A stretch of DNA of 64,000 nucleotides, taken from assembly GCF_011067135.1 (NCBI RefSeq), contig NZ_JAAMOW010000002.1, positions 248,001 through 312,000 on the forward strand. Direction: 5' to 3'. The position numbers and the translations under genes are program-made. Of the stretch, positions 54,220 through 63,485 are shown one piece after another. The notes under the pieces were generated by a model that worked only from the letters and a program-made list of their open reading frames with translations, ran no database searches and was not told the DNA's origin. The stretch comes from Solimonas terrae (GTDB lineage Bacteria; Pseudomonadota; Gammaproteobacteria; Nevskiales; Nevskiaceae). How positions within the stretch are numbered: position 1 is the first letter of the stretch; every line of letters begins with the position of its first letter.

Positions 54220-54361
54220 AGTGCGGCCACGCTCGATGTGGTGCTGCGCGCGGCGTCCGAAGCGGCTGCCGTGCCGCGCTGCAGCCGTGCAACAATGACG
54301 GCGCCTGATCGCCGATGAAAATGCCGGCGACACTTGCCGATTCCGCAACCCGATCGATGAC

Positions 54362-55855
54362 ATGAAGCCCTTACTCCGCAACAACGGGCTCGCGCAATTG
54401 CGCGAGTTGCGCGTCGATGGCGCTCCGGCCGAACTGCCGGGCTACGAGCGCCGGCTGCGCAAGCGCATCTGCCATATCGGCGTCGGCGCGTTCCATCGCG
54501 CGCACCAGGCCTGGTATCTGCATCGACTGCTGCAACAGGGCGAGGGCGAGGGCTGGGGACTGTGCGGCATCGGCCTGCGTGCCGCCGACCGTGCGACGCT
54601 CGACGCGCTGGGTGAACAGGACGGGCTGTATTCGCTGTGGGAGATCGACGAAAGCGGACGGCGTGTCACCGTCGTCGGCTCGATCATGGACCAGCTCGAT
54701 GCCAGCAGCGACTGCAGCGCCGCCATCGCACGGCTGGCCGATGCCGACACGCATATCGTCTCGCTGACCGTGACCGAGGCCGGTTACTGCCTGAACGGCG
54801 AAACGCTGGACGTGCATCATCCGGACGTCGTTCACGACCTCGCCGATCCGGCGCAGCCGCGCAGCGCGCCGGGGCTGCTGGTTGCCGCGCTGGCGCAGCG
54901 GCGCGCGAACGGCCTGCCGCCGTTCACCGCGATGTCCTGCGACAACCTCGTCAAGAACGGCGAGCGCCTGCGCAGTGCGGTGCTGGCGTTCGCCCGCCTC
55001 GTCGATCCGGCACTCGCGCAGTGGATCGAAAGCCGGGGATGCTTTCCGTGTTCGATGGTCGACCGCATCACGCCGGCAATGGACGCCGCGCGACGCGAAC
55101 GCCTCTGTGAAGACTGGGGCGTCGATGATCGTGTCCCGGTCATTTGCGAGCCCTGGCAGCAGTGGATCATCGAAGATCATTTTGTTTGCGGACGTCCGGC
55201 GTTCGAGCGTGTCGGCGTGGTGTTCTCCGACGACGTGACGCGCTACGAGGACATGAAGGTCGGCCTGCTCAACGGCGGCCACAGCGCAATCTCGCACCTG
55301 GGTCTGCTGCTCGGCTACGAGAGCGTGCACGAGGCCCTGGCCGATCCCGTGATTCGCGCCTGGCACGCCGGCTACATGCGCGAGGTATCGGCCACGCTGT
55401 CGCCGCTGCCGGATGTCGACTACGCCGAATACGAGCGCGCGCTGACGCGGCGGTTCTCCAACGCCGCGATCCAGGATCGCCTGCTGCGTCTGGCGATGGA
55501 CAGCTCGACGAAATTTCCGCAGGTGCTTCTGCCGCCCGTGCTGCGCCGGCTCGATGCGGGTCTGAGCGTCGATTTCCTCGCGACCGCGATCGCCCTGTGG
55601 CTGGTCTATCTCGACGGTCTCGGCCGCGACGACAAGGCCCGCTCCGCCTATGTCGATCACGATGTTGCCGGTCTGATCGCGCTGGCCAGCGCCGCGGTGG
55701 CCGAGCAGCAGCCCGGCCCGTTTCTCGCCGCCAGACTGCCGATCACGGACGCGCGCGCCGCGCGGTTCGAAGCGAGCGTGAGCCGCCAGCTGGCGTCACT
55801 GCGCGATGCCGGTGCCAGAGCGCATGTCGAGCGGCTGCTGGCTCCGTCTCACTGA
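54362..55855 (+). CDS. Mannitol dehydrogenase-family (polyol/uronate) oxidoreductase
   Basis: 497 residues, long-chain polyol dehydrogenase family. N-terminal NAD fold: ICHIGVGAFHRAHQAWYLHR, DGLYSLWEIDESGRRVTVVG, SLTVTEAGYCLNGETLDVHH. Catalytic region: SCDNLVKNGERLRSAVLAFA, CMVDRITPAMDAAR-type (SMVDRITPAMDAARRERLCE), and YEDMKVGLLNGGHSAISHLG with the active-site Lys and His. Mannitol 2-dehydrogenase or fructuronate reductase are the usual reactions; which one cannot be told. It stands 142 bp after the tannase-family gene. No other sugar genes lie nearby. Confidence 0.92.
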   Translation: MKPLLRNNGLAQLRELRVDGAPAELPGYERRLRKRICHIGVGAFHRAHQAWYLHRLLQQGEGEGWGLCGIGLRAADRATLDALGEQDGLYSLWEIDESGRRVTVVGSIMDQLDASSDCSAAIARLADADTHIVSLTVTEAGYCLNGETLDVHHPDVVHDLADPAQPRSAPGLLVAALAQRRANGLPPFTAMSCDNLVKNGERLRSAVLAFARLVDPALAQWIESRGCFPCSMVDRITPAMDAARRERLCEDWGVDDRVPVICEPWQQWIIEDHFVCGRPAFERVGVVFSDDVTRYEDMKVGLLNGGHSAISHLGLLLGYESVHEALADPVIRAWHAGYMREVSATLSPLPDVDYAEYERALTRRFSNAAIQDRLLRLAMDSSTKFPQVLLPPVLRRLDAGLSVDFLATAIALWLVYLDGLGRDDKARSAYVDHDVAGLIALASAAVAEQQPGPFLAARLPITDARAARFEASVSRQLASLRDAGARAHVERLLAPSH

Positions 55856-56035
55856 GATGGAACGCGCATCGACGGTGGCACGCATGTCCGGCGGCGACCG
55901 CCCACGCGGCACGCGCTGCAAAATTGATCTTCACCGCGGACACCGTGTAAACAGTCCGCTCGACCGGGCTGGTCCCGACGATGCGATCCCGAACCCATCA
56001 AAACGCCGTGACGCGCGTAACCGGATGACAGACCC

Positions 56036-56941
56036 ATGTTGAAGATGATCAAGGTCAAACTGATGCGCAGCCTCGGGCGCCTGCTGATCGCCTACAAATG
56101 GCGCGGGAAGGTGCCCCGGGATCTGGTCGTCACCAACGAGACGATGCCGGTCGATGGCGGCGCGATCGGCGTTCGCATCTACACGCCGCGCGGCAGGGGT
56201 CCGTTTCCGGTCCTGCATTTCTTTCACGGCGGTGGCTGGGTCGGCGGCGATCTCGAGACGCATGACGCCCTGTGTCGCGACCTCTGTATCCAGTCGCAGC
56301 ATCTGGTGGTCGCGTTCGACTATCGCCTCGCGCCCGAGCATCCGTTCCCGATTCCGATCAACGACTGCCTGGCGTCGCTGGCCTGGATCAAGGCCAATGC
56401 CGCACGCCTGTCCGGCGATGTCGATCGCATCGTTCTGTGCGGCGACAGCGCCGGCGGCAATCTCGTCGCCGTCAGTGCGCAGCAGGCGCGCAGCCGTCAT
56501 CCGGGCCTGATCAAGGGCCAGGTCCTGATCTATCCGGTCACCGACCATTGCGGCTTCGCGAACTGGTCTTCGTACCGGACGCACGGCGGCAGCAAATTCA
56601 ATCTGACGCACGCCGGCATGACCGAGTTGTGGGCGTTCTATCTGACCGACAGCCCGCTGTGGGTGCCGGGCGCCACGTCACATGAACTCGCCACGCCTCT
56701 GCATGTCGAGGACCTGCGCGATCTTCCGCCCGCGTTCTTCGTCATCGCCGACGAGGATCTGCTGCGCGACGAAGCGGCCGAATATGGCCGGCGCATGGAA
56801 CTCGCCGGCAATCGCGTTCGCATCAAGCACTATCCGGGTCAGCAGCACGGCTTCGTCGGGCTGGAGCCATCGCCGGCGCACAAGGAAGCGGTGGCCGATG
56901 TTGCGCAGTGGTTGAAGACGCTGACTACTGCAGACGCCTGA
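56036..56941 (+). CDS. Hormone-sensitive-lipase-type esterase
   Basis: 301 residues. HGGG oxyanion motif in HFFHGGGWVGGDLETHDALC, DYRLAPEHPFPIPINDCLAS and the nucleophile elbow LCGDSAGGNLVAVSAQQAR. Asp in FVIADEDLLRDEAAEYG and His in YPGQQHGFVGLEPSP complete the triad. No signal peptide is evident. These cytoplasmic esterases cleave short acyl esters. Its 3' end overlaps the convergent dienelactone hydrolase-type gene by 17 bp. The 180-bp gap before it shows no gene. Confidence 0.92.
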   Translation: MLKMIKVKLMRSLGRLLIAYKWRGKVPRDLVVTNETMPVDGGAIGVRIYTPRGRGPFPVLHFFHGGGWVGGDLETHDALCRDLCIQSQHLVVAFDYRLAPEHPFPIPINDCLASLAWIKANAARLSGDVDRIVLCGDSAGGNLVAVSAQQARSRHPGLIKGQVLIYPVTDHCGFANWSSYRTHGGSKFNLTHAGMTELWAFYLTDSPLWVPGATSHELATPLHVEDLRDLPPAFFVIADEDLLRDEAAEYGRRMELAGNRVRIKHYPGQQHGFVGLEPSPAHKEAVADVAQWLKTLTTADA

Positions 56942-57749
56942 CGAAGAACGCGATGATGTCGTCGACCGCCTGACGCGTCGGCTCGCCGGCCTTGTCGATC
57001 AGGTGCTGCGTGACCACGCTGTGCGGATTCGACGCCGCGCCGGGTGCCGCACTGGCATCGTCGAGCACGACGGGAATGAAACGATCGCCGAGCGCTGCCT
57101 GATAGGCGTCGAAGCGCGCAGCCTTGCAAAAGGCGTCGCCGGAAAAGCGGTACGCCAGCACGCTCAGATCTTCGGCGTCCATGCGCGCTTTCACGGCCTG
57201 CAGTTCTTCCGGCGCGATGTGCAGCCCGGCCGGATCGTTGACCGGCAGCGAAGGCTGCGACAGCACCGGTGCCAGTACCGCCGGCTCCAGCATCATCGAC
57301 AGCGCGAAGTTGCCGGTGAAGCACATGCCGATCGCGCCGACACCTTTGCCACCCGATTCGGCAAACGCCACACGCGCGAGCGCGCGCAGCCACTGTGCGA
57401 TCGGCCCCGAGGAGTTGGCGCGGAACGCATGAAACTCGCGGCTGATGCAGGCTTTGACGATCACGCCCAGGCTGTACAGGCCAGCGAGCGCCATGATCGG
57501 CCGGCCCGGGTCGCCGAACAGGACCGGCATGTAGACCGTGAAGCCGGCATCGCGCACCCAGCGCGCGAAACGGGCCACCTCCGGCGAGATGCCGGGCATT
57601 TCCGCCATCACGATCACGGCCGGGCCTTTTCCGGAAACAAGCACGACCTTGCAGTTGCCTTCGAACGCGAAGTCTCGTGCGACGAAGTCCTGCAGCGCGT
57701 CGCGCTCCCTTGCCTGGAATTCCTCCATCGATTCGACGCCCTCTCTCAT
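56925..57749 (-). CDS. Dienelactone hydrolase-family protein
   Basis: 274 residues. The Cys nucleophile sits in GAIGMCFTGNFALSMMLEPA (GxCxxG). N-terminal strand VVLVSGKGPAVIVMAEMPGI; MPVLFGDPGRPI; C-terminal His in SNPHSVVTQHLIDKAGE, Asp likely in the VLAYRFSGDAF segment. DLH-type enzymes open lactones or hydrolyse esters. ATG overlaps the stop of the upstream alpha/beta hydrolase by four bases (ATGA at 57746-57749), so the two are coupled. The tail overlaps the convergent esterase gene by 17 bp. Confidence 0.87.
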   Translation of the reverse strand: MREGVESMEEFQARERDALQDFVARDFAFEGNCKVVLVSGKGPAVIVMAEMPGISPEVARFARWVRDAGFTVYMPVLFGDPGRPIMALAGLYSLGVIVKACISREFHAFRANSSGPIAQWLRALARVAFAESGGKGVGAIGMCFTGNFALSMMLEPAVLAPVLSQPSLPVNDPAGLHIAPEELQAVKARMDAEDLSVLAYRFSGDAFCKAARFDAYQAALGDRFIPVVLDDASAAPGAASNPHSVVTQHLIDKAGEPTRQAVDDIIAFFVRRLQ

Positions 57750-58609
57750 TGAAATCGACCTCCGTCACGCGTCGCGCCGTCGATGCGACGGGTCACGTCG
57801 AGAATGGTGCCGACAACAAGTTCGGGATCGTCCCACATCGGCACGTGGCCGACGCCGGCGATCGCCACGTGTTCGTGTCCGGCGATCCGATCGAGAAACG
57901 GCCGCCCGTAGTTCTCGAAAGGAATGACACGATCGAATTCGCACCAGGCGACACGGATCGGCACCGCGCCCGCAGCCAGCGGCTGCACCGGTCCGTCGCT
58001 CGCAACCTGATCGAGCAGGGCCGGCAGCATCCGGCACTGCCGGGCGCTGCGCAGCAGCATCTTGAACTCGGCTTTCGTCACGCGCTCGCCGTGTTCCATC
58101 GTGTCGGCGAAAAACAGCTTGCGCACACGGGCGATGCCCATGAACGGCCAGAGCAGCGCGTAGATCAGCGGCAGGAGGCGGGCACCGATGCGGGCAGCCC
58201 TGCGCAGCTTGTCGCGATCTTCGAGGCGGCGCCAGGCGCCGGCCGGCGAGATCGCCGTCACCGAGCGCGCGAAGCCGCGCCGCGCCAGTTCGACGGCGAT
58301 CCAGCCGCCGAGCGAATTGCCGGCAACATGCGCGCTGTCGACGCCGAGTGCCCGCAACTGCGCGAGCAGCGTGTCGGCGAGATTCGCGATGCTGACAGTG
58401 CCGGCAATCGCCGCGGCATCGGCATGGCCGGGCATGGTGATCGCGATGACGCGATGTCTCGCCTCGAGCTGTTTCAGCACCGGCTGCCAGTTCCGCCATG
58501 TGCCGCCGAGGCCGTGCAGCAGCACCAGCGGCGTGCCGGCGCCGCCGATGTGCAGCCACTCGCGTGTCTCGGGCGCCGGTCCTGCGCGGCTGGTGGTGTT
58601 CGCCGACAT
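57746..58609 (-). CDS. Alpha/beta hydrolase (paralogue of the 51442 gene)
   Basis: 287 residues from MSANTTSRAGPAPETREWLH. VLLHGLGGTWRNWQPVLKQL, VAGNSLGGWIAVELARRGFA with the Ser, RVAWCEFDRVIPFENYGRP, and GVGHVPMWDDPELVVG with the His. The core region ISPAGAWRRL, LLWPFMGIARVRKLFFADTM and MEHGERVTKAEF matches the receptor-2 hydrolase closely. It lies between a TetR gene (58714) and the DLH-like gene, both minus strand, and probably belongs to the third receptor module. Confidence 0.9.
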   Translation of the reverse strand: MSANTTSRAGPAPETREWLHIGGAGTPLVLLHGLGGTWRNWQPVLKQLEARHRVIAITMPGHADAAAIAGTVSIANLADTLLAQLRALGVDSAHVAGNSLGGWIAVELARRGFARSVTAISPAGAWRRLEDRDKLRRAARIGARLLPLIYALLWPFMGIARVRKLFFADTMEHGERVTKAEFKMLLRSARQCRMLPALLDQVASDGPVQPLAAGAVPIRVAWCEFDRVIPFENYGRPFLDRIAGHEHVAIAGVGHVPMWDDPELVVGTILDVTRRIDGATRDGGRFQ

Positions 58610-58713
58610 CGTCGCGTCTCCCCGGAAATGTGTGATGACGTGATCGCGGCCGGCCGATTCGCGCCGACCCGGATCGCCGGGGCAGGCGGGACGCGTCGCG
58701 ATTCGATCGGCGC

Positions 58714-59370
58714 TCAGCGCGCCGGCTTGCTGGTGATCGACATGCAAACGAACAGATCGAGCAGGTCGTCCGCCTTCATGTAGTTCTTGCCGGTCTGGAA
58801 GTGCAGCAGCGACAGGCCATTGATGTGCGCGATCAGATGCGCTGCGATCTCCTCCGGCTTGCCGCGCAGGCGGTCCTTTCCTTCGAGACGGCTTGCCTTG
58901 ATTGCCGCCGCGAGCTGGTCAAGCACGGTCTCGTGCATTTTCTTGGCGCGCGCGGCGAGGTCCTCGCGCCCCAGCGCGATCGTCTGGACGACGAAGAACA
59001 GGCCGCGATCCTGGAGGATGGCGCCCTGCCGGCCACGTTCGGCGCCGAGGTCGGCCGTACGCTTGAGATTGGCGCGCAGCGTCGCGCCGGGTTCGAACAC
59101 GACCTGCACCGAGTCGATCAGTTCGAGGAACATGCGCGCCCACAATTCGAAGAACAGGGTCTGCTTGTCGCCGAACAGGGTGTAGACCGGCTTGCGCGAG
59201 TAGCCCGCGAATTCGGCAACCTGATCGATGGTGATGGCGTCGTAGCCGCGCTCGCAGAACAACTCCCAGGCGGCGTCCAGCAACTCGCTGGTTCGCGATT
59301 GCCGCTGCTCGCTGCGATTGAGCCGGAGCTTGCGGACCTTGGTCGTCATCGTCGTCATCGTGGCACTCAT
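58714..59370 (-). CDS. TetR-family transcriptional regulator
   Basis: 218 residues from MSATMTTMTTKVRKLRLNRS. HTH region: QSRTSELLDAAWELFCERGY, DAITIDQVAEFAGYSRKPVY, TLFGDKQTLFFELWARMFL. The C-terminal domain is helical, ending FQTGKNYMKADDLLDLFVCM. Several nearby Met codons (59388, 59370, 59358, 59349) make the start uncertain; SD evidence is weak. It diverges from the third TonB receptor across 96 bp holding two GAACA palindromes, so it should repress itself and the receptor gene. Confidence 0.9.
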   Translation of the reverse strand: MSATMTTMTTKVRKLRLNRSEQRQSRTSELLDAAWELFCERGYDAITIDQVAEFAGYSRKPVYTLFGDKQTLFFELWARMFLELIDSVQVVFEPGATLRANLKRTADLGAERGRQGAILQDRGLFFVVQTIALGREDLAARAKKMHETVLDQLAAAIKASRLEGKDRLRGKPEEIAAHLIAHINGLSLLHFQTGKNYMKADDLLDLFVCMSITSKPAR

Positions 59371-59414
59371 GGCGGCACAGGATTGCATTTCCTTTCCGGC
59401 GGCGGCAATAATGA

Positions 59415-59444
59415 GAACATAGTGTTCCCAAGAACACAACGTTC
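59415..59444. promoter_or_regulatory. Twin palindromes in the third TetR-TonB divergent promoter
   Basis: GAACATAGTGTTC (59415-59427) and GAACACAACGTTC (59432-59444), with GAACA-N3-TGTTC-type arms, 17 bp centre to centre. They lie between the TetR gene and the TonB receptor start at 59467, which has GGAGGAG before its ATG. They are the likely binding sites of that TetR protein. Confidence 0.7.
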
Positions 59445-59466
59445 CATAACGATCGGAGGAGTCGAG

Positions 59467-61809
59467 ATGAAGGGATATCCACGAGGTGGCCTGCCGCCTT
59501 TGCTGCGGATGCTGATCGTCTTGTGTGCCGCCGCGTCGCTGCAGCCCGCCTTCGCGCAGGACGACGCCCAGCCCGCGGAACTGAACACGATTCCGGTCAG
59601 CCAGCCGGCGCCGGAAGTTCCGAAGTCGAGCGAGGCCCAGCCGGCGCCGGCCGAGCCGATCGAGGAGATCATCGTCACTGCGACCAAGCGTGCTGAAAAT
59701 CCGCGAGACCTGCCGGGCACCGTGACGGCGCTCAGCGGTGCCGACATCGAAAAGCACGGCTATCAGGGGCAGGAGGACTTCCTCAAGCTCGTGCCGGGCG
59801 TGACCTTTGCCAATGACTCCACCAACGCCAATCGCATCACCGTGCGTGGCATCGGTGCCGATCTCAACACCAGCAACACCACCGGCGTGTTCTTCGGCGA
59901 CGTGCCGTTCGACGATCCGATCCTGCCGCGCGTGACCCTGGACCCGAACCCCTTCGATCTGGCCCGCATCGAAGTGCTGAAGGGGCCGCAGGGCACGCTG
60001 TTCGGCGGCTCCGCGCTCAACGGCGCGGTGCGCTACATCCCCGAGGAGCCGAAGCTGCAGACCTGGCAGACCAAGGCTTTCGTGCAGGAGGAGGATGTGC
60101 ACGAAGGGGCAACCGGCCCGACCTACGGACTCGCGCAGAACATTCCCCTGGGCGACACGCTCGCGTTCCGCGTCGTCGGCTTCAATCGCCGCTCGCCGGG
60201 TTGGGTCGACGATCTCGAGCGCGATCTGCATGACGTCAACCAGACCAAGCAGTGGGGCGGGCGCGTCATGGGGCTCTGGCAGCCGGGCGAGGTCTGGAAG
60301 ATTTCCGGCATGGTGATGGCGCAGGACACCAGGATCCGCGACTCCTCGCTTACCGACAACACCGATGGCAATCTGACCCGCTCCGACACGCCGCAGGCCA
60401 GCCCCGGCCACACCCGCTACGACCTCGAAACCCTGGGTGTGCAGTATTCCTTCGCGACCTTCGATGCACTCTCGCAGACGACGCGCACCGGCAAGCGCTA
60501 CAAGGCCTTTGCCGACGCGTCACGCATCGGCAATCTGGTGCCGGAGCCACCGCCGAGCGTGTCGATCATCGGCGACAACCGGTCCGAAAGCTTCATGCAG
60601 GAACTGCGGCTGACCTCGAATCCGGATTTCGATCCGGACTGGAAATGGCTGGTCGGCGCGTTCTACCGGCACTACCGGATGACGGAAGACGACGACATTC
60701 TCGCCAGCAACGCGACACTGCCGATTCCCGACGCTGCGCTGCAGCTGCTGGACCGGTTGATTCCCGGCTTCGACGGCATCATCACCGACGAAGGCAAGCT
60801 CGACCTTGCGCACAGCAGTGCCGATCCGATCATCGTCAAGGAGACCGCGCTGTTCGGCGAGGTCACCGCGACCTTCTGGGATTCGCTGGAGGCGACGCTC
60901 GGACTGCGCGCTTTCCTCACGCAGTCCGACAGCCGCGTGGTGTTCTCGGGCGTGCTGGCGGCGTCGCAGACCGTCACGCACGGCGGGCTCGAATACGCCA
61001 ATGTCGGCAGCCTGACCGAGCACGGCATCAATCCCAAGTTCGCGCTGAAGTACACCTTCAACAAGCACGTCGCCGCCTATGGCTCGGCGAGCCGCGGCTT
61101 CCGCTTCGGTGGCCCGCAGGTCCTGATCGGCACGCTGACCTCGACCGCGCCGAGCACGTACAAGTCCGACACGGTGTGGGCCTACGAGTTCGGCCTGCGC
61201 ACACAGTGGCTGGACAACAAGCTGCTGGCCGACGTCACGCCGTTCCAGATCGACTGGACCGATCCGCAGTTGCAGCAGGCCGACGCCACCGGACTCGGCT
61301 CGTACTTCGACAACGTCGGCGGTTCGCGCGTCCGCGGTGTCGAAGTGGCGCTGCGCTATCGCACACCGTTGCCGGGGCTGACGTTCGCGTTCTCCGGCTC
61401 GTATGTCGACAACGTCACGACCAAGCCGTTCACCACCAGTTCCGGCGTCAAGACCGAGCCGGGAACGCAGTGGCCGCTGTCGGCGAAGTGGCAGTCGGCG
61501 ACCACGCTGAGCTATCTCAATCACCTGTTCGGCAACTGGGACGGCGGCGGCTCGCTGACTTACACGACCATCAGTCACGCCCCCAACACGCTCGCCTATC
61601 TCGATACCGTGTTCGGATACCAGACGCTGGACGTGATGCTCAACATCGGCAACTCGGCGATGGCCGGCGCGCCGGAGTTCTCGCTGTCGCTGCTCAATGC
61701 CACCGACGAGCGCGGAATCCTCAGTGGCGTCAACAACCCGCAGTTCCCGAAGGACCACAACTACATCCGGCCGCGGACCCTGGTCGGGCGGCTGGCTTTC
61801 ACGTTCTAG
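59467..61809 (+). CDS. TonB-dependent outer-membrane receptor (copy 3)
   Basis: 780 residues. Signal peptide LLRMLIVLCAAASLQPAFAQ with cleavage near AFA; shorter acidic/Pro linker than copies 1 and 2. Plug: EEIIVTATKRAENPRDLPGT, LSGADIEKHGYQGQEDFLKL, VPGVTFANDSTNANRITVRG, EVLKGPQGTLFGGSALNGAV. Barrel end LVGRLAFTF with terminal Phe. Start has GGAGGAG and a divergent TetR. A two-lobed esterase gene follows by 7 bp. The shared DPNPFDLARIEVLKGPQGTL block shows it to be a close paralogue of the other two. Substrate unknown. Confidence 0.93.
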   Translation: MKGYPRGGLPPLLRMLIVLCAAASLQPAFAQDDAQPAELNTIPVSQPAPEVPKSSEAQPAPAEPIEEIIVTATKRAENPRDLPGTVTALSGADIEKHGYQGQEDFLKLVPGVTFANDSTNANRITVRGIGADLNTSNTTGVFFGDVPFDDPILPRVTLDPNPFDLARIEVLKGPQGTLFGGSALNGAVRYIPEEPKLQTWQTKAFVQEEDVHEGATGPTYGLAQNIPLGDTLAFRVVGFNRRSPGWVDDLERDLHDVNQTKQWGGRVMGLWQPGEVWKISGMVMAQDTRIRDSSLTDNTDGNLTRSDTPQASPGHTRYDLETLGVQYSFATFDALSQTTRTGKRYKAFADASRIGNLVPEPPPSVSIIGDNRSESFMQELRLTSNPDFDPDWKWLVGAFYRHYRMTEDDDILASNATLPIPDAALQLLDRLIPGFDGIITDEGKLDLAHSSADPIIVKETALFGEVTATFWDSLEATLGLRAFLTQSDSRVVFSGVLAASQTVTHGGLEYANVGSLTEHGINPKFALKYTFNKHVAAYGSASRGFRFGGPQVLIGTLTSTAPSTYKSDTVWAYEFGLRTQWLDNKLLADVTPFQIDWTDPQLQQADATGLGSYFDNVGGSRVRGVEVALRYRTPLPGLTFAFSGSYVDNVTTKPFTTSSGVKTEPGTQWPLSAKWQSATTLSYLNHLFGNWDGGGSLTYTTISHAPNTLAYLDTVFGYQTLDVMLNIGNSAMAGAPEFSLSLLNATDERGILSGVNNPQFPKDHNYIRPRTLVGRLAFTF

Positions 61810-61816
61810 GTCGGCA

Positions 61817-63478
61817 ATGCAGAAAGACCATGCAGCACTTGTGTCGGAGCGGCCGGCCGGATCCACGCGGCCCTGTGCCCACATCATCGGCACGGCGGAT
61901 TCGGTGCGGCTGCGCCTGCCCGGAATCAAGCCGGCTGCGCTGCCGGCGCGCAACGAAGCGCAATCGCTGCGGGTGACGGTCGCCTTGCCGGCGTCCTACG
62001 AGAAAGCGAGGCGTCGGCGCTATCCGCTGATCGTGCTCACGGACGCGCGCGAACTGTTCGGCAGCGCCGTCGAAATGTGCCGGGCGGTCGCGGCGGCGCG
62101 CGAGACCCGCGAATGCATCATCGTCCGTCACGATGAAGCCTGGCTGGCACCCGAGGATGCCGCCGCCGAGGCCGCGCATCTCGAGCAGATCATCGCCTGG
62201 TGCCGTCGCGCCTATCGCGTGCAGCGCGGCGAGGTCGCGTTGTTCGTCAGCGGCGGCGGCGTGCCCTGCGCCAGGACACTGCACGACCGCCGATCGAAGG
62301 CGGTCGACCGCTGGATCGTCGTCGCGCAAACGCCATCCGATACGCCGTCGGCCTGGTGTCAGCCGCCAGCTCGTCGCGCCGGTCGCCGGCCGCGCGTCGC
62401 CTGGACCGGCACGGCGTCGGTGCCGGTCGCTTTCGATGCAAGCGTGAGCGTCAAGACGCTGCCGGAAGCAACGCCGGCCGGGCAGGTCGTCACCGCCCTG
62501 CTGCACGGGCTGCGCGCGCTGTGGGGAACGGGACACGACTACGGCAGCGAGGTGATGCCGCTCGGCAAGCCGCTGGTTGCAGCGCTGCTGCGTGGCGCGA
62601 TGCCGATCATCCGCCGCCTGCGGCAGTCGGCGAAGGCTCCGCCGGCCAACGAAAGCCGGTACCGGTTCCGCTCCGAGCTCATGGATCGGGATTTCGAAAT
62701 CTTCGTGTCGCTGCCGCCGCGTGCGCGCGAACGCCGCCAGGCCTATCCCGCGGTCGTCACGCTCGACGGCAGCGCCACCTGGTCGACCTGTTCGGAGATC
62801 GCATTGCGCATGGCGGCGGCCGGCGAGATCGAGGATGTCGTGATGATCGGCATCGGCGTGCCGCACGAAGAAGGCGAGGCCGCATTCGGGCTGCGGCGCT
62901 TCGAGGAGTTTTCGCCGCCGGCCGGCGATGCCGCGTTCACGGGCGGACTCGGCCGCATCTTCGAATCGATCTTCGCGCTATTCGGTCAGGATGTACGTCG
63001 GCACTTCGGACGTGCGCCCGATTTTCACCGCTTCATCGTCGACGAACTGATGCCGGAACTGTTGCGCGTGCTGCCGCTCGATCCGCAGCGTCTGTGCATC
63101 GCCGGGCACTCGGCCGGCGGCACCTTCATCGGTTTCGAGCGCGCGCAGGCCGATTCGCCGTTCTCGCGCTTCGCGGTGTCGAGCCCGGGCGTGTCGATCT
63201 CGGACAACTGGATGCTGAAGGCCGATGGCGGCCTGCGGCCCGGCCTCGCCCGCGGCCGCAGGACCATCGTCACGATGGGCGGCGAAGAACGACACAATGC
63301 GTTCAATGCGCTGGCGGGCATTCCCTTGTCGGCGCACTATGCGCGGCAGCTTGAAGTGCTCGACGCCGGCGAGGTCGAGTTCCTCTGTCTTGACGGTGAT
63401 TCGCACACGACGGTCTTCCCGCGCGCCTTTGCGCTGGCCATGTCCCGACTATTCGCAAGCGAGGTTCGCGGTGCTTAG
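61817..63478 (+). CDS. Two-lobed alpha/beta esterase with degenerate N-terminal lobe
   Basis: 553 residues. The C-terminal half (about 290-553) is a full esterase: RFRSELMDRDFEIFVSLPPR, YPAVVTLDGSATWSTCS, elbow LCIAGHSAGGTFIGFERAQA and DGDSHTTVFPRAFALAMSRL with the His. The N-terminal half looks like the same fold (LPASYEKARRRRYPLIVLTD, DARELFGSAVEM) but its elbow reads LFVSGGGVPCARTL, without a nucleophile Ser-x-Gly. This could be an ancient duplication in which one lobe is structural. It follows receptor 3 by 7 bp; the elbow resembles Fes/IroE-type esterases that act on large cargo. Its stop precedes the SGNH gene start. Confidence 0.87.
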   Translation: MQKDHAALVSERPAGSTRPCAHIIGTADSVRLRLPGIKPAALPARNEAQSLRVTVALPASYEKARRRRYPLIVLTDARELFGSAVEMCRAVAAARETRECIIVRHDEAWLAPEDAAAEAAHLEQIIAWCRRAYRVQRGEVALFVSGGGVPCARTLHDRRSKAVDRWIVVAQTPSDTPSAWCQPPARRAGRRPRVAWTGTASVPVAFDASVSVKTLPEATPAGQVVTALLHGLRALWGTGHDYGSEVMPLGKPLVAALLRGAMPIIRRLRQSAKAPPANESRYRFRSELMDRDFEIFVSLPPRARERRQAYPAVVTLDGSATWSTCSEIALRMAAAGEIEDVVMIGIGVPHEEGEAAFGLRRFEEFSPPAGDAAFTGGLGRIFESIFALFGQDVRRHFGRAPDFHRFIVDELMPELLRVLPLDPQRLCIAGHSAGGTFIGFERAQADSPFSRFAVSSPGVSISDNWMLKADGGLRPGLARGRRTIVTMGGEERHNAFNALAGIPLSAHYARQLEVLDAGEVEFLCLDGDSHTTVFPRAFALAMSRLFASEVRGA

Positions 63479-63485
63479 GAAACTG

